Shown: positions 1 to 11,400, numbered from the stretch's first letter. The stretch is DNA of 64,000 bases from JANXQG01 sp963775975 (GCA_963775975.1 CAVZKX010000001.1:310001-374000); one strand, 5' to 3'. Program-made: numbers and translations. The notes: generated by a model from the letters alone, not told the origin.

Positions 1-752
1 CACGTTGGACCCCAACAGTCCCGGTGGAGTGTCGGGCTGGTCGGTGGACGGCGTGAATCAGCTTTTTCAACAGTGGTTCTGGTATCGCATTGGGAACTCC
101 GGACCTCAGTACTCGATTGACACGCTGGGTTTGTCGTCGAGTTCGCAAGTGACTCCGTCGCAGGCAAGTGTCACCTATTCGGGCAGCAACGGCCTGACAG
201 TCCAAGTAACTTACTTGTTGATGGGCGGCGCGTATCTTAGCGGGGCCGCCGACCTCGGTGAATCGATCGCCATTACGAACAGCAGCGGTGCTTCGCAAGA
301 CGTTCACTTCTATCAGTATTCGAATTTTACCTTGGACACCCCGACCAGTAATCCGAGCGCTGCCCAAGAACGTCGTTCAGTTTCAGAACAGCAATGCCGT
401 CGATCAATCCAACGGCGGAGAAACGCTGGCCGAAACTGTCATCACTCCCCGGCCAAACTATCGCGAAACCGGAGTTGTTCCAACTCTGCTCAATGAACTC
501 GAGACCGTACCTAACTATCAATTGAATGAGATTAACAACAACACGTCGGACGCTCCGAAAGGGCCCGGCGACGTAAGTTGGGCATATGAGTGGGATCGGA
601 CGATTGCCCCCGGTAGCACGTTCATCATCAGCAAGGACAAATCCCTTGCGGGCGTCGTTCAGCCGCTGCCAGAGCCTTCGAGCTTGGTTCTCGCGCTGAC
701 GGGTTTCGTAGCGTTTGTGGGAGTTGCACGGCGGCGCTTGCGTGGCAAGTAA
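1..752 (+). CDS. PEP-CTERM sorted secreted protein, 5' partial, frameshifted
   Basis: The reading frame is already open at the left edge, so the start lies outside the window. The first part reads in one frame to about base 365. The rest, from NVVQFQNSNAVDQ onwards, reads one base later to a stop at 750-752. Removing one C from the CCC at 363-365 would join the halves. The tail is a clear PEP-CTERM signal: VPEP-like LPEPSSLVLALTG, a hydrophobic helix, then basic ARRRLRGK. Such tails are known to direct export and exosortase processing. The body has no recognised catalytic domain. The next PEP-CTERM gene starts 13 bases downstream on the same strand, so the two are probably co-transcribed. The shift is more likely a sequence error than a real pseudogene. 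Confidence 0.7.
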
Positions 753-764
753 GCGAGGCCGGTA

Positions 765-1970
765 ATGAACATTTCACTTCGCGGCTCAATCGTACTGCCG
801 CTTGCGCTGGTCTTTGCCTGTTTTACGGGCAACGTTGTCAAGGCGGGGAACACGTACTTTGCCGTTACCTCGTCTAGCGATTGGTCAGTCGCCTCTTCTT
901 GGAGCGGAACCGCGATTCCAACCTCTTCCGACTTCGTATACATCGTGAATGGCGGGACCGCCGCCATCACGCAGGCGGGCCCTGTTTGCAGTCGCCTCAC
1001 GCTAGGAGGTTCGGGTAACGGCACTATCAAGATGACTTCGGGAAGCCTGATTATCATCGACCCAATTTACGAGGAGTTTATAGGCAATGCATCACCAGGA
1101 AATTTCGTCCAGTCCGGCGGGACGCATTCCGTCGCGCATGTCCTCTCTCTCGGAAACCTTGGAGGCGCGACGGGGACCTACTCGCTGAGCGGCGGAAGCC
1201 TCGCGGTGCCAACCTTGGATGTCGGCAATTCCGGGCCGGGCATCTTCACACAATCGGGCGGAACGTGTTCGATCTCCTCTGAACTGGACGTAGGAATTTC
1301 GCCCGGCAGCGGGACTTGCACATTGAGCGGCAGCGGCCTGCTCGTTGCGGTTCAAGAGGTTATCGGCGACCAGGACTCCGGCATTTTCACACAGTCAGGC
1401 GGTACCAACACTGTTTCGAATAAACTTGTTGTGGGTCAAAACGAAGGAGCGTCCGGAACATACAATCTCAATGGAGGATTACTGATTGTCACCGGCAGCT
1501 TGACCACGTCCGGGGGAAGTGCGGCGTTTAACATGAATGGGGGAACTCTGCAAGGCGGCGCCTACTTTACGAGCACGGTGCCCGTCTCGATTGGCCCCGG
1601 AAGCAACGCTTATTTTGACGTTGGCAGCGGCACCATGATCCTCTCTGGCGGCGTTAACGGCGGCGGCAAATTGACCAAGAGCGGCGCGGGAGTTCTGGTT
1701 CTAAGCAATACGAACAACTTCAGCGGCGGGACAGTGGTCAACTCGGGCACTTTGCGGGTGCTTAGCCCCTATTCCCTGCTTAGCGGTTCGAACCTAACAG
1801 TAGGTCCAAATGCAATGACTTACTTCGGAAGCGGTCCAATCGTTCCCCAAGGAGACTCGGGCGGCCTGCAAGAAGTGCCGGAACCTTCATCGTTGGCCCT
1901 TTTGGGTTTCTGGGCAGTCGGCATCGGCGGCTGGCTGCGGCGGTCGCGAAGGTCCAGCGTAATCGTCTAA
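765..1970 (+). CDS. PEP-CTERM protein with autotransporter-type beta-strand repeats
   Basis: 401 residues. A signal peptide is visible at residues 1-28, ending near VVKAG. The body is a run of Gly/Ser/Thr-rich strands of the type GxFxQSGGT...LxVG, repeated about every 40-45 residues. One typical autotransporter-associated repeat (LTKSGAGVLVLSNTNNFSGG) lies near residue 300. It ends with PEP-CTERM: VPEPSSLALLGF, a transmembrane stretch, then RRSRRS. This predicts an exported beta-helical surface or matrix protein anchored or released by exosortase sorting; no enzyme activity is suggested. A GAGG ribosome site precedes the ATG closely. Binding partners cannot be inferred. Confidence 0.85.
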   Translation: MNISLRGSIVLPLALVFACFTGNVVKAGNTYFAVTSSSDWSVASSWSGTAIPTSSDFVYIVNGGTAAITQAGPVCSRLTLGGSGNGTIKMTSGSLIIIDPIYEEFIGNASPGNFVQSGGTHSVAHVLSLGNLGGATGTYSLSGGSLAVPTLDVGNSGPGIFTQSGGTCSISSELDVGISPGSGTCTLSGSGLLVAVQEVIGDQDSGIFTQSGGTNTVSNKLVVGQNEGASGTYNLNGGLLIVTGSLTTSGGSAAFNMNGGTLQGGAYFTSTVPVSIGPGSNAYFDVGSGTMILSGGVNGGGKLTKSGAGVLVLSNTNNFSGGTVVNSGTLRVLSPYSLLSGSNLTVGPNAMTYFGSGPIVPQGDSGGLQEVPEPSSLALLGFWAVGIGGWLRRSRRSSVIV

Positions 1971-1977
1971 TCGCGAC

Positions 1978-3138
1978 TCAAGCGAGATCGGGGCTACTGC
2001 CTCGTCGCAGCGCGCTGGTTCCGAAGCGCGCATTGACCTGGTCGCGGACGACGTCCAAGTTGCTATGCCGTCGGCGCTCATCCTCGCCAAAGAGCATTCC
2101 CTGCACTTGTCCCGAGCCATTGAGGCCGCCTATGCCAACCCCCAGCAGCCGCACCGGCAAATGCCGCGACGGAAGCCGACCGCAGAGAAGCTCGTCGGCC
2201 GTCTGTCGCAATTCGTCGGTTACGTCCGTCGGCTCCGGCAAGCTCTGAGATCGAGTGATGGTTGTGAAATCGGCAAAGCGGACTTTGAGTTGAACCGTGC
2301 GGCCCCGCAATGCACTCCGCCGCAGCCGCCAGCCGACTTGCTCGACAAGGTCGACGAGCCAGGCCCGCAGAACATCCAAGTCGGCGATATCGCGCTCGAA
2401 AGTTGTCTCGTTGGAGATCGACTTGGCTTCACGCTCGGGAACTACCGGCCGCGCATCGCGGCCGTGCGCGAGATCCCATAGGTGCTCGCCGCCGTTGCCG
2501 AAGCGCGCCCTCAGCACATCAATGGGACATTGCCGAAGCTGGGCGATGGTGCGGATGCCCAGCCCCTCGAATACCTTGCTGCTTTGCTTGCCGACGCCCC
2601 ACAGCCTTTCCACCGGCAACGGGTGGAGGAACTTTGTCACCTCGTCCGGCGGCACCACGACCAAGGCGTCGGGCTTTCGCAGATCACTGGCGATCTTGGC
2701 CAGGAATTTGTTGGGCGCCACTCCCACGGAAACCACAAGCCGTAATTCCTCGCGGACGGCCTGCTTGATCTGTTGCCCGATCTCGGCCGCCGCGCCGAAA
2801 AGGTGCTCGCTCCCGGTCACGTCCAGAAATGCTTCGTCGAGCGACAGCGGCTCGACCAACGGCGTGAATCGCTCGAAGATGTCGCGGATGTCGCGCGAGA
2901 CCTCGGCATAGTAGCCGATGCGGGGCGGCAGGTAGACGCCGTGCGGACAGAGCCGCCGAGCAGTAGCTGTTGGCATCGCGCTGCGTACGCCAAACTTCCG
3001 GGCCACGTAATTGGCCGCAGCGACCACACCGCGCTTCTCCGCCGAACCGGCGACGATAACCGGCTTGCCCACCAATTCGCCGCGGTCCCGCTCTTCAACG
3101 GAAGCGTAGAAGGCGTCCATGTCGCAGTGGAGAATCAT
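1978..3138 (-). CDS. dinB: DNA polymerase IV (Y-family translesion polymerase)
   Basis: 386 residues, normal length for DinB. The palm motif HCDMDAFYASVE at residues 4-15 carries the first metal ligands (Asp6, Asp8) and a probable steric gate at Tyr11. SLDEAFLDV at 99-107 carries the catalytic Asp101/Glu102. A helix-hairpin-helix region (LWGVGKQSSKVFEGLGI) and a little-finger domain follow. No C-terminal beta-clamp motif was confidently recognised. The known role is error-prone bypass synthesis at damaged DNA. The ATG overlaps the stop of the upstream transglutaminase-like gene as ATGA, implying translational coupling, an unusual partnership. No LexA-type operator was recognised. Confidence 0.95.
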   Translation of the reverse strand: MILHCDMDAFYASVEERDRGELVGKPVIVAGSAEKRGVVAAANYVARKFGVRSAMPTATARRLCPHGVYLPPRIGYYAEVSRDIRDIFERFTPLVEPLSLDEAFLDVTGSEHLFGAAAEIGQQIKQAVREELRLVVSVGVAPNKFLAKIASDLRKPDALVVVPPDEVTKFLHPLPVERLWGVGKQSSKVFEGLGIRTIAQLRQCPIDVLRARFGNGGEHLWDLAHGRDARPVVPEREAKSISNETTFERDIADLDVLRAWLVDLVEQVGWRLRRSALRGRTVQLKVRFADFTTITRSQSLPEPTDVTDELRQTADELLCGRLPSRHLPVRLLGVGIGGLNGSGQVQGMLFGEDERRRHSNLDVVRDQVNARFGTSALRRGSSPDLA

Positions 3139-5333
3139 TTGGAATTCACGTACCAGGTAAGGGGCGCATCGCGACGTTCCGCGCGAAAGGTGGCGGTTAT
3201 TTTGTGCCCTGCGTGATCGACCTCGGCCCGATATTCCTTGTTCTGCGGCAGATAAACGACGAGGTGGTCGTTGGCGTCGAAGCGTTCGTCTTTCGTCGTT
3301 CCCTTAAACATCGTCTTTCCCGCGGCGTCAAAGATCGTCAGAATAGCGGCGCAACGATCTCCACCCGGCGCGTCGAAGACTCGAATCGCCACCGGGACGG
3401 TACCGGGGGGCGGCTTCCGTCCTGCGTTCTTATACCGATCCGTCACATTAACAGAGTAAACCTCGATGGCCGGGTCCCAGGCTAGCAGGAACTTAACGGG
3501 CGTGCGCCGAAAGCTCACGGCGTAGATCGCATGAAACGGGTCATCGCGAGGGGCGGCGGCAGCCTTGGCGCCAAACCATGCCTTGTCCAAATTCTCTCCA
3601 GCCGGCTCGGCCGCGCCGGTGTAGTGCCAGCCGCCGCCGTCCCATATCTCGGTCCAGGAGTGGTTGCCACTGTTATCGGCCCACAGCGTGCCGACGAACC
3701 GGGCGGGCACGCCGACCGCGCGGCAGGCGTCGATCAGAATGATCGACAATCCAGTACAAGAAGCCAGCCCAGCGCGGGCCGATTCCGCGGGGCTCTGCAC
3801 GGCTTTGGGACGTTTTGTCGAATAGTGGACCCTGAGCAGCGGAAACACCTTCTGATTCAGCAAGACGCCGGCTTCGCCCGGCGTGCGGGCCTGTTTTACC
3901 AGCGGTCTATATTGCTCGTAGAACTCCTTCCGCCACGGATCGCGCCGCTCGTCAATGTTAGCGTATGGCAACACGTAATTCAGAAAAACGTCGTGCGGCA
4001 CATCGCGTTTCCATGGCGCTTCGTTCCATGCCTTGTAGGCGAGCCGGACGTTTTCCAAGAGGAATTCCGCCGAGAGATTGCGGAGGTCGCCTTGAGGCAT
4101 GTTGACGACGAGAAACTCCATCGCCTCGCGCCGGTCCGCCGGCACGTTGTCGAGTGCTTTTTGAATCTCGCTGCGGTTCTTGCCCGCGCGATCCAGAGCG
4201 CGTTGTACAGCGTCATCGGCGGCGGTGGACGTTAGGCGAGAGTCCTGCGTTACGCACAAGTGCCGCATTGCCGCGCCGGAAACCGGTACGTCCAAGCTTG
4301 CTTGGAAGCCAAGCTCGGTGGATTTCAACTCCAGCGGCTTGGGGAACGCCTTCGATTGAAGCTGTTCGATGCCGAGTTCCTGCAAACTGACGGTCCAACG
4401 CCCATGTTGTTCATGGAAAGATTTCTCGCGGTGGTAGACTTCCATCAAACGGTCGCGGGCGGGAAGCGTCGGATCGGGCACGAACTTTTCCTTTCCCGGC
4501 AGTTCCTTGGAAAACTGAACGTAGCCCCAGCGTTCCGGCCGGTGCATATCGACGATGCCTGGCGGCGACCAGATCCAATTGTCCTCGCGAAGGTTGGGAA
4601 CCTTGACGTACTTGCCATTGGTAACGTTGAACTTCCACTCGACGCGGGAAAAGTCGATCCGCCACTGATCGCCGGCCCGTGGCGGGCACTGCCGGAGCGC
4701 GTGTTGGGCCAGGGCTTTCCAGGGAATGGCGATCTCCACGCACCAGCCTTCGTCCTTGTCGTGGGGATCGTTCAACGTTCCCTTGACGCGGACCACGGTC
4801 TTCATGCCGGTGAGCTCAAAACTGTCATCGGCCTTGCCGCCGTCCTTGTAAGGGCGCGAGAGGAAAAGGTCCCACGTCGTATTCAGGGCGTTGAGTTCCA
4901 GTTCGTAATAGTTGTGATTGTCGCCGTCGGGGTTGATGAACACTTCAAAATCGTTGTCGGCGAATATCACCGCGTCATGCTTCGTAACCGTGCCCATCAC
5001 GTGCGGCTCCTCGAGTTCGGCGGCAATGTAGAAATAGTCATTGTCCCAGAGCATTTTGGCCCGCGTCCGGAAGCGGGGCTTCGGCTTGCCCGGACCCTCG
5101 ATGTCGAGAAATTCTTCCGTCCAAGGCGCCGCCTGCCAGACCGGATCGTCCAACTTGCCATCGATCACAGGCCGCTGGCCGGCGAAAGAGCAGACATATC
5201 CGCGTGGCGTAATCAGCTTCATCTTCGTCCAGTCTTCGGTGGAACCAGCCGAAGCAACGGTCGGCACGAAGCAGAACATGCAGCAGCTCGGGCCGGCGGC
5301 AAGATACAAGGCAAGCAAACGGAGAACACGCAT
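3135..5333 (-). CDS. Secreted protein with CBM9-like and transglutaminase-like domains
   Basis: About 732 residues from the chosen ATG at 5333, which begins a good signal peptide (MRVLRLLALYLAAGP...). A GGGAGGAGG Shine-Dalgarno run lies about 12 bases upstream. The ORF could extend 10 codons further, but that would put the ribosome site inside the gene. Residues about 35-250 resemble the family-9 carbohydrate-binding fold (PVIDGKLDDPVW, DNDFEVFINPDGDNHNYYE). Residues about 500-600 resemble a transglutaminase-like cysteine protease core: Cys526 in SCTGLSI and His558 in GNHSWTEIWDG. The third catalytic residue is not certain. It is probably exported and acts on glycans or peptides. The upstream hydrolase stop is 27 bases away, and the gene overlaps dinB downstream. 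Confidence 0.8.
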   Translation of the reverse strand: MRVLRLLALYLAAGPSCCMFCFVPTVASAGSTEDWTKMKLITPRGYVCSFAGQRPVIDGKLDDPVWQAAPWTEEFLDIEGPGKPKPRFRTRAKMLWDNDYFYIAAELEEPHVMGTVTKHDAVIFADNDFEVFINPDGDNHNYYELELNALNTTWDLFLSRPYKDGGKADDSFELTGMKTVVRVKGTLNDPHDKDEGWCVEIAIPWKALAQHALRQCPPRAGDQWRIDFSRVEWKFNVTNGKYVKVPNLREDNWIWSPPGIVDMHRPERWGYVQFSKELPGKEKFVPDPTLPARDRLMEVYHREKSFHEQHGRWTVSLQELGIEQLQSKAFPKPLELKSTELGFQASLDVPVSGAAMRHLCVTQDSRLTSTAADDAVQRALDRAGKNRSEIQKALDNVPADRREAMEFLVVNMPQGDLRNLSAEFLLENVRLAYKAWNEAPWKRDVPHDVFLNYVLPYANIDERRDPWRKEFYEQYRPLVKQARTPGEAGVLLNQKVFPLLRVHYSTKRPKAVQSPAESARAGLASCTGLSIILIDACRAVGVPARFVGTLWADNSGNHSWTEIWDGGGWHYTGAAEPAGENLDKAWFGAKAAAAPRDDPFHAIYAVSFRRTPVKFLLAWDPAIEVYSVNVTDRYKNAGRKPPPGTVPVAIRVFDAPGGDRCAAILTIFDAAGKTMFKGTTKDERFDANDHLVVYLPQNKEYRAEVDHAGHKITATFRAERRDAPLTWYVNSK

Positions 5334-5359
5334 GGCGATATGGAAACCTCCTCCCGGTT

Positions 5360-6678
5360 TCAATCCTCGTTCGGCTTCTTGCCCGAAAGCTTGATTTCCA
5401 TTTCGGCGTCGAACATCAACTGCGGATCGCCACGTTTGTCCAGCGTATGAATAAGCGCTGCGACGGTTCGCGGTACGCGGCCCTCATACAACGTTCGGCC
5501 TTGATAGGCAATCCGCACCGGACGGTCTAGATCGATCATGCGGTCGTCCAACCGGACGAGCAGCCGATCAACCTTCTCGGCGGACTTTATCGTAATCGTC
5601 TGACCATCGCGCTGGGCTATCAGCAGCGCGCCGGGCACCGCCGCGATGTCCTTAGGCAATGCCAGCCAGTAAAGCCGGTCGTGAGTGGTGGAACTCTGTT
5701 TCCAAACGACGCGGTCGGGCACCGGATTCCGTTCAGTGGCAGCCATCCAGGGCAGGACCTTCGCATCTTGCCGATCCATCCAATGCGATTTCCCCTCGTG
5801 AATCTTGCCGTAATGAACGTAGCCCTTCGGATCAGCCCTTTGCAATTCATCGAGCTTGTCGATCCACTGCTGGGCAACCTTATTACGATTGTAGGCTGAG
5901 TCGAGCTGGCCGACCTGGATGGCAAAGCCCACATTGCGGAGGCCAAGCCAGGAGGCGTCGTTGGGATGCCCAGCCATCATGGCGGCGGCCGCGAAAGCGT
6001 CGGCCATGCGGGCGCAAGTTGATACACGCCATCGCCGCCGGCCGAATAGCCCATGATATACACCCGGTTCGGATCGACGTGCTTCAAAACGATCAAGTCC
6101 TCGATCAGACGGCCGAAGAGCACGTCAATGTGCGGCTCGTGCCAGAGGTTCCACGTGTCGGTCGGCGCACGGGGTGCGACGTAGACGCCTTCGTCCAGTT
6201 TGTAGAGATGCTTCTGGTTCTCCCACTGCTGGTCGTTCACAGACGCGGGCGCATTGCCGCCGCCGTGCATCGAAATCCATAGGCTCCAGCCGTTTTCCGG
6301 CTCCTTGCCGAAAGCGGTTAGAAAGATGCGCATGGCGTGTTTGCCGTCGCGGAGCACGCCTTTATCGATCTCCGCTTCCCTCTCTTTGGCGATCCGCTCG
6401 GCATGACGCTGCCATAAGAGTTTCTTGGCGCGGGCTGCGTCAGACTTGGTTAGCGGGACTTGCGAGAAAGCCTTCGCGGCAAGCGGCTCGCCCCAGAGAT
6501 CGCCTTTGTCCAGTTCGGCCTTCAGCGAATCGATCGCCGCGCGGCTTTCAGGCTCCCTTGTCGGCTGCCCGGTGTTGCCCGTGGCGCACATGCCATTCGC
6601 CGCCCGCGATATTAACGCAAAGCAGCATACGAATGCGGCATATGGAACTGCTAATTGGCGCAAAAGCGTGCTGCGCAT
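5360..6678 (-). CDS. Secreted alpha/beta hydrolase (carboxylesterase-like), frameshifted
   Basis: A signal peptide starts at the ATG at 6678 (MRSTLLRQLAVPYAAFVCC). The first frame contains an oxyanion-type SMHGGGN and the nucleophile elbow GYSAGGDG, typical of dienelactone-hydrolase or esterase folds. At 6010-6012 the frame breaks within QLAP, and the continuation RMADAFAAAAMMAGHP... runs in another frame to a stop at 5360-5362. Restoring one G to the GGG at 6010-6012 (CCC on the coding strand) joins them smoothly. The full protein would be about 440 residues. The substrate is unknown. It is the first gene of a three-gene minus-strand group with the transglutaminase-like protein and dinB. Confidence 0.75.
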
Positions 6679-6849
6679 CTAGGCGACCTCAGCGTCACTA
6701 AGGCAAGGATGCGATTCAAGGGGTCCGGGACGAACTAGCCTCGGAACCCTACCGTGCCACAGTGTACCGCAAATCGCGGGCAGGGCAAAGTAGCTAACAA
6801 GCTGTAGAAGCGGTATCCTGCCCACGCAAACTGCGGTTGGAAGCCGCAT

Positions 6850-9800
6850 CTATGACGTGCCCGCCAACTTCCTCGCTTTGGCCCATTTCTTGCGACGGCA
6901 GAGGGTTGCGGCCGCGATCGTCGTCCCGATGGACAAGAGGGCCAAAGTGCCCGGCTCGGGCACGGATGCCACCGACGACAGGCCGCCCGTCATCGGCACT
7001 ACCGGCGCGGGTGAAAGAACGAGGCGTCGCCGACGGTCAAGCTCGACCCGTCGGCGAGCGCCTCGTTGTTGGTTAGTATCACTGTTCCGCCGCTCACTGT
7101 GGTTCCACCCATGTAGGTGTTGGTTCCGGAAAGAATAGTCGTGCCGGATCCGACGAAATTCAGCGCGGTAGTCCCGGCCGCGCCGTCGAAAATCGTGCCC
7201 GTCCAAGTCAACGTCGTGTTCGGACTCGTGGTTACAGTTCGCGTACTGCCGAACGTGGTGACGTAGTTCGCGCTGATTGTTGCGTCGGCCGTGACAAGGA
7301 CGTTGGCCAGAAGGCCGAAGCTGCCGATTGTGCCGCCGTCGCCGTTGCCGGTCAATGCGCCGCCGTTGAGCGTGAGCGGGCCGACATTGTTCTCCAGGTC
7401 GTTAGCGTTGAGCGTTCCGCCGTTGATGACCACCGGCAGGGCACTGGCGGTCGATAGGGCATTGCGGCCTTGAGCATTGACGTAGGCACCGGCCGAAATC
7501 GTCAAGCTGGACGAACCGTCCAGGGCGCCATAGCCCGGATTCAGTCCCACCGTGCCGAGATTCACCGTGCCGGCCTTGACCAGCGTCGCGCCGGAGAAAG
7601 TATTGTCACCAGTGAGATTCAATATCCCGGTTCCGACAGCCGTCAACGCTCCCGTACCGGTCAGGTTGCCGGAAAGCGAGATCGTGTTTCCGGCGTTATC
7701 GATCGTCGCCGGGCCGCCGATGTTCATGGCCACCGTGCTCGACCAACTCAAATAGGCGCCGAGCGTGCCGCCATTGAGATTATACGTCGTCTCCCCGACC
7801 GTCGGCTCGATAATGCCGCTACTGCCGATATAGAGTTGGCCGTTGCCTGAGAGGTTCACCGAGCTAGCCAGTCCGGCGGCATTCGTGATGCCAAACAAGG
7901 ATACCGAGCCGCCGGAGATATTGAAGTTCGCCCCGCCATTCCACGGCACATAAGTCCAACTGCCGGTCACGTTCAACACGCCGCCGGTGATTGTATAGCT
8001 GCTCGTTTCATTGGGAAACTCCCCAATGGTCAGCGACCGATTGGAGTTGTGGTTGGGGTCGATCGTAACCGTGCCGCCCGACTGCGTCATGCTTCCCGAC
8101 GAACCGGATTGGTTGCTTCCAAGCTTGATGTCTCCGTTGGTCGTGATTTGGGCGCCGGGCATGACGTAGACCGACGAACTGAAGCCGACCTGGAAGTCGC
8201 CATCGGCGGTGCGGGCCAAGGTGGTCACCGACGCGGGCTCGAATATAAGCACACCCGCGCCCGAGGCATTGCCGACCTGCACGGCGCCGCTCGTCGCCAA
8301 TCCGAGCGCCAGGCTGCCGGTGCCGGCGACCTCCAGCGTGCCGCCATTGATGGTCGCCGTGCCAAGATACGTATTTGAGCCGGTCAGCGCGAGGATTCCA
8401 TTGCCCGACTTGATGAAGCCCGCGTTACTGGTGCCAAAGGGTCTAATGGTCGACGCGATGATCATGTCCGCAGGCGGATTGGCCGGACCGCGGTTCACGA
8501 TGAACGTGTAGTTTGAACCGCTGGTCTGCAGACTGACCGAAGCCGCATTGATGACGGCCGGATTGCCGGCGGCATCGGAGATAGCAATGACGGACGCGCT
8601 GCCGCCTTGGGTAAAGAACGAGTAGCAGCCGTTGACATCGCCCACGCCCGTGCCGGTAAGCGTGCCGCCCGTCATGAAGATTGTGTTCGCCAGCGTCACG
8701 CGGTTGGCCGCCGTGATGTTGGAAATGGTTCCGTCATTGATGACCAGGACCTCACGGCCAAGGGTATAGCCGAGCACGTCCTGCGCGTTGACTGCCAGAA
8801 CGGCACCGGCGTTCACGGTAATCGTGGGCGAAGCCAGCGCGCCGGCCGCGTTGCTTCCGGGATAGTTCAATTGCAGCGTGCCGCTATTGACGGTCGTGTT
8901 GCCGGTAAATGTGTTCGCGCCGTTGAGGGCGAGTATCGACGAGCCGTTCATGCCAAGACTGGCAGTGCCGCCCGCGACGCCGGCGATCGCATTATTAACC
9001 GTGACTGGGCCATTGACGGTTAAGTAAGTGTTGGCGGTGAGTGTATTGCCCGCGCCGGTGAAAGTCAATGCGCCGTTCTTGACCGGGTCGCCGATAGTCA
9101 AGCTGCCGCTTAGAGCGAGCGGGTTCTGGAGGGACCAAGCGGTGGTATCGCTGGAGGCGAGCATGCCGCCGCTCATGGCAAGCGTGCCGGCGCCCAGCGC
9201 ATTATTCGCGGCGACGAGCATTGTTCCGGAGCTAATCGACGTGGCGCCGGTGTAGGAATTGACTTGTGTCATGAGGATCGTGCCGGAGCCCTGTTGCGTG
9301 ACCGAACCGCTGTCGGCCATCGTGGCGTTGACGGCGATCATACCCGCGCCCTGCTGGACGATGGACGCGCCGAGGCTCAAGCCGCCGTTGAGGTTGATCG
9401 TACCCGGCCCCTGCTGGACCACGGCGACGCCTTGAATCGGACTATTCAGCGTAAGTGTGCCGGCGCCTTGCTGCAGCGCCGAGCCGGAACCTGTGATAAT
9501 CAGGCCGTTGTAGGTCAAGGCGTCGGCGTGATTGAAGATCAACGTGCCGTTGTCGGCGATGCCGACGCCGGCGGCAAGCGATTCGCCGCTCGTGCCATTG
9601 CCGATCTGTAGTGTGCTGCTGCCATTGATCGTTATCGCGCCGGTAAAAGTATTCGGACTCGTAAGCGTGAGCCGGGCGCCGTTGGTGACCGCCAGGCCGG
9701 TCTGTTGATTACCGCCGCCCAAGGTGTCCTGAATGATGCCGGCAAAAGTGGATGTTCCGCCGCTGACCGTCAGAATGGCCGGGAACGTCGTGCTGCTGTT

Positions 9801-10454
9801 GCCGACAATCTGCGTAGCTGCGTTTGCCCCGCTGCCGACGGCAAGGCTGCCGATCTGCTGGTTGTTGCCCGCCAAGTCGAGCACTCCGCTGGAACCGATT
9901 GTTCCCAGCGTGACCGCTCCAGCCATGGGCAGGGCGTTGGCTGTGCCGATCTGTAGCGTGCCGCCGTTGATGATGGTGCCCCCCGTGTAGGAATTGGTTT
10001 GCAATAGCGTCAACGTCCCCGGGCCGTTCTTCACGAGAGACGTCGTGCCGCCGATGGAGCCAGTTCCCGAGAAGATGTAGTTGACAGCCGTGTTGCTGAC
10101 GATCAGATTGCCCGGCAGGACGGCGGCGTTGATGTTGACCGTCGCGGCAGTGCCGGGCGTGTCGTTGAACGTCACGTTGTCGTTGGTATAGAAGTTGTCC
10201 AGAGTCCCGCCGGCGAGATTCAGCCAACTCGTCGACGATCCAACGTCCCACGTCTGGTTAATCCCTCCGTTCCACACCAGGTTGCCGACGAATCCGCTCA
10301 CGCTGACGGTCAGCGCGCCGGGACCCGGTGTGGCAGTGAACGTATACGTCTGCCTGGGATTGGAGCCAAACTGGCCGCCCATCGAGAAAGCGGCCGTGTT
10401 GGGCGTGCCGGTGTTGTAGGTGAAGAGGGTGTACGTGCCATTGCTTAGCGCCAA
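6850..10454 (-). CDS. Giant beta-strand repeat surface protein 1, C-terminal segment with PEP-CTERM
   Basis: Third and last part of one roughly 7.5-kb gene starting at 14346. It consists almost entirely of autotransporter-associated strand repeats of the form G-G-T-L-x-(V/I)...LTL-x-N-x-YTG-x-T-x-(V/I)-x-x-G, about 30-45 residues each. The open frame stops at 6999 after LTVGDASFF. The natural end lies in another frame at 6850-7013: SPAPVVPMTGG, then VPEPGTLALLSIG, a transmembrane helix and CRRKKWAKARK. Adding one T to the coding-strand TTT (7014-7016) repairs it. At the upstream boundary the first ORF stop falls at 10445, and restoring one base in GGG 10457-10459 joins IVAPQ to LALSNGTYTLFTY. 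Expected to be exported as a long beta-solenoid. Confidence 0.8.
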
Positions 10455-11400
10455 TTGGGCGCGACGATGTCTCCGCCCGTGGCGTTCAGCGCGCCGCCCA
10501 GAACGACGAGGCTGCCGGAGGCGTAGGCGAGCGTGCCGCTCGTAAGCCCCAAGTCGCCGCCGATCGATAGCGTGCTGCTGGCGCTCGCCGCGAGGACGGA
10601 ACTGACAATATTCAAGTTTCCGTTGACATCGGTGGCCGGCGAACTCGTGCGGCCACCGGAAAGCGTCCCGGCGGAAGTGTAGTTATAGCCCGATGGGCCA
10701 AAGGCAGAGACGTCCCACACGCCGCCGGGAATGATCGAAAGACTGCCGGCCACCGCGCCGTTGGTCGTCATGGCGAGCGTGCCGGCGGTAATCGTCGCGC
10801 CGATGCTGAGAGCGGTTGTGGCGTCGAGAGTCGCGCTACCGCCGGGGGCATTGACGTTCATGGTCGCGGCAGCGAGGGAGCCGGGCGCGCCGGTGATGAT
10901 CCCGCCGGACATGTTCACTGCGCCCACGGAACCGCTAAAGCCGGCGAGGTTCAGCGACCCGCTGCTGATGTTTACCACGTTGTTGCCGTTCAAGGCATTG
11001 GCCGCAGCGAAGTTGAGCGCCCCGCTGCTGATGTTTATGGCGCCGTTGCCGCTCAACGCGCCGGCGACGGCAAGGTTGAGCGTGCCGCCGCTGATGGACG
11101 TGGTGCCGGAATAGGTGTTCACGCCCGCAAGAGTCATGGCATTCGCGCCCGGCAAAGCCAATCCGCCCGAGCCTGAAATCACGCCCGAGTAGGTGTTATT
11201 GCCGAGTGCCAAGAGAGTCACCGCCGCGGCGGCGGAGTTCGTAAGCACAACCGCGCCGCCGCCGCCCAGTCCGTTCAGCGTGGCGGAAGTAGGCGAGGTA
11301 AAGCCGAGTGTGCCGCCGCTGTTGATGGCGACAGTGGCGTTGGCCAGAGCCCCCGTGTTGCCCAGATAGAGGACCGTATTATTGTTGATCGAAGCCGCGC
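10445..11400 (-). CDS. Giant beta-strand repeat surface protein 1, middle segment
   Basis: Middle part of the gene that starts at 14346. The frame is open from the break at 11400-11401 down to a stop at 10445. It carries strand repeats such as NTYSGVISGSGGLAL, NTYSGTTSISGGTLNLA and short ALSGNGAINISSGALNFA units. A shorter ORF can be called from 11248, but homologous strand sequence (ASINNNTVLYLGNTGALANA) continues upstream of it, showing that this is internal sequence with no genuine start. It also has the linker type (GGDLGLTSGTLAYASGSLVVLGGALNATGG) that recurs in the paralogue at 22241-30224. Confidence 0.7.

Noticed and set aside
4260..5450. 396-codon plus-strand ORF opposite the transglutaminase-like gene
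   Set aside because: Antisense shadow of a gene with clear domains; the peptide has no family character and is a by-product of GC-rich codon use.
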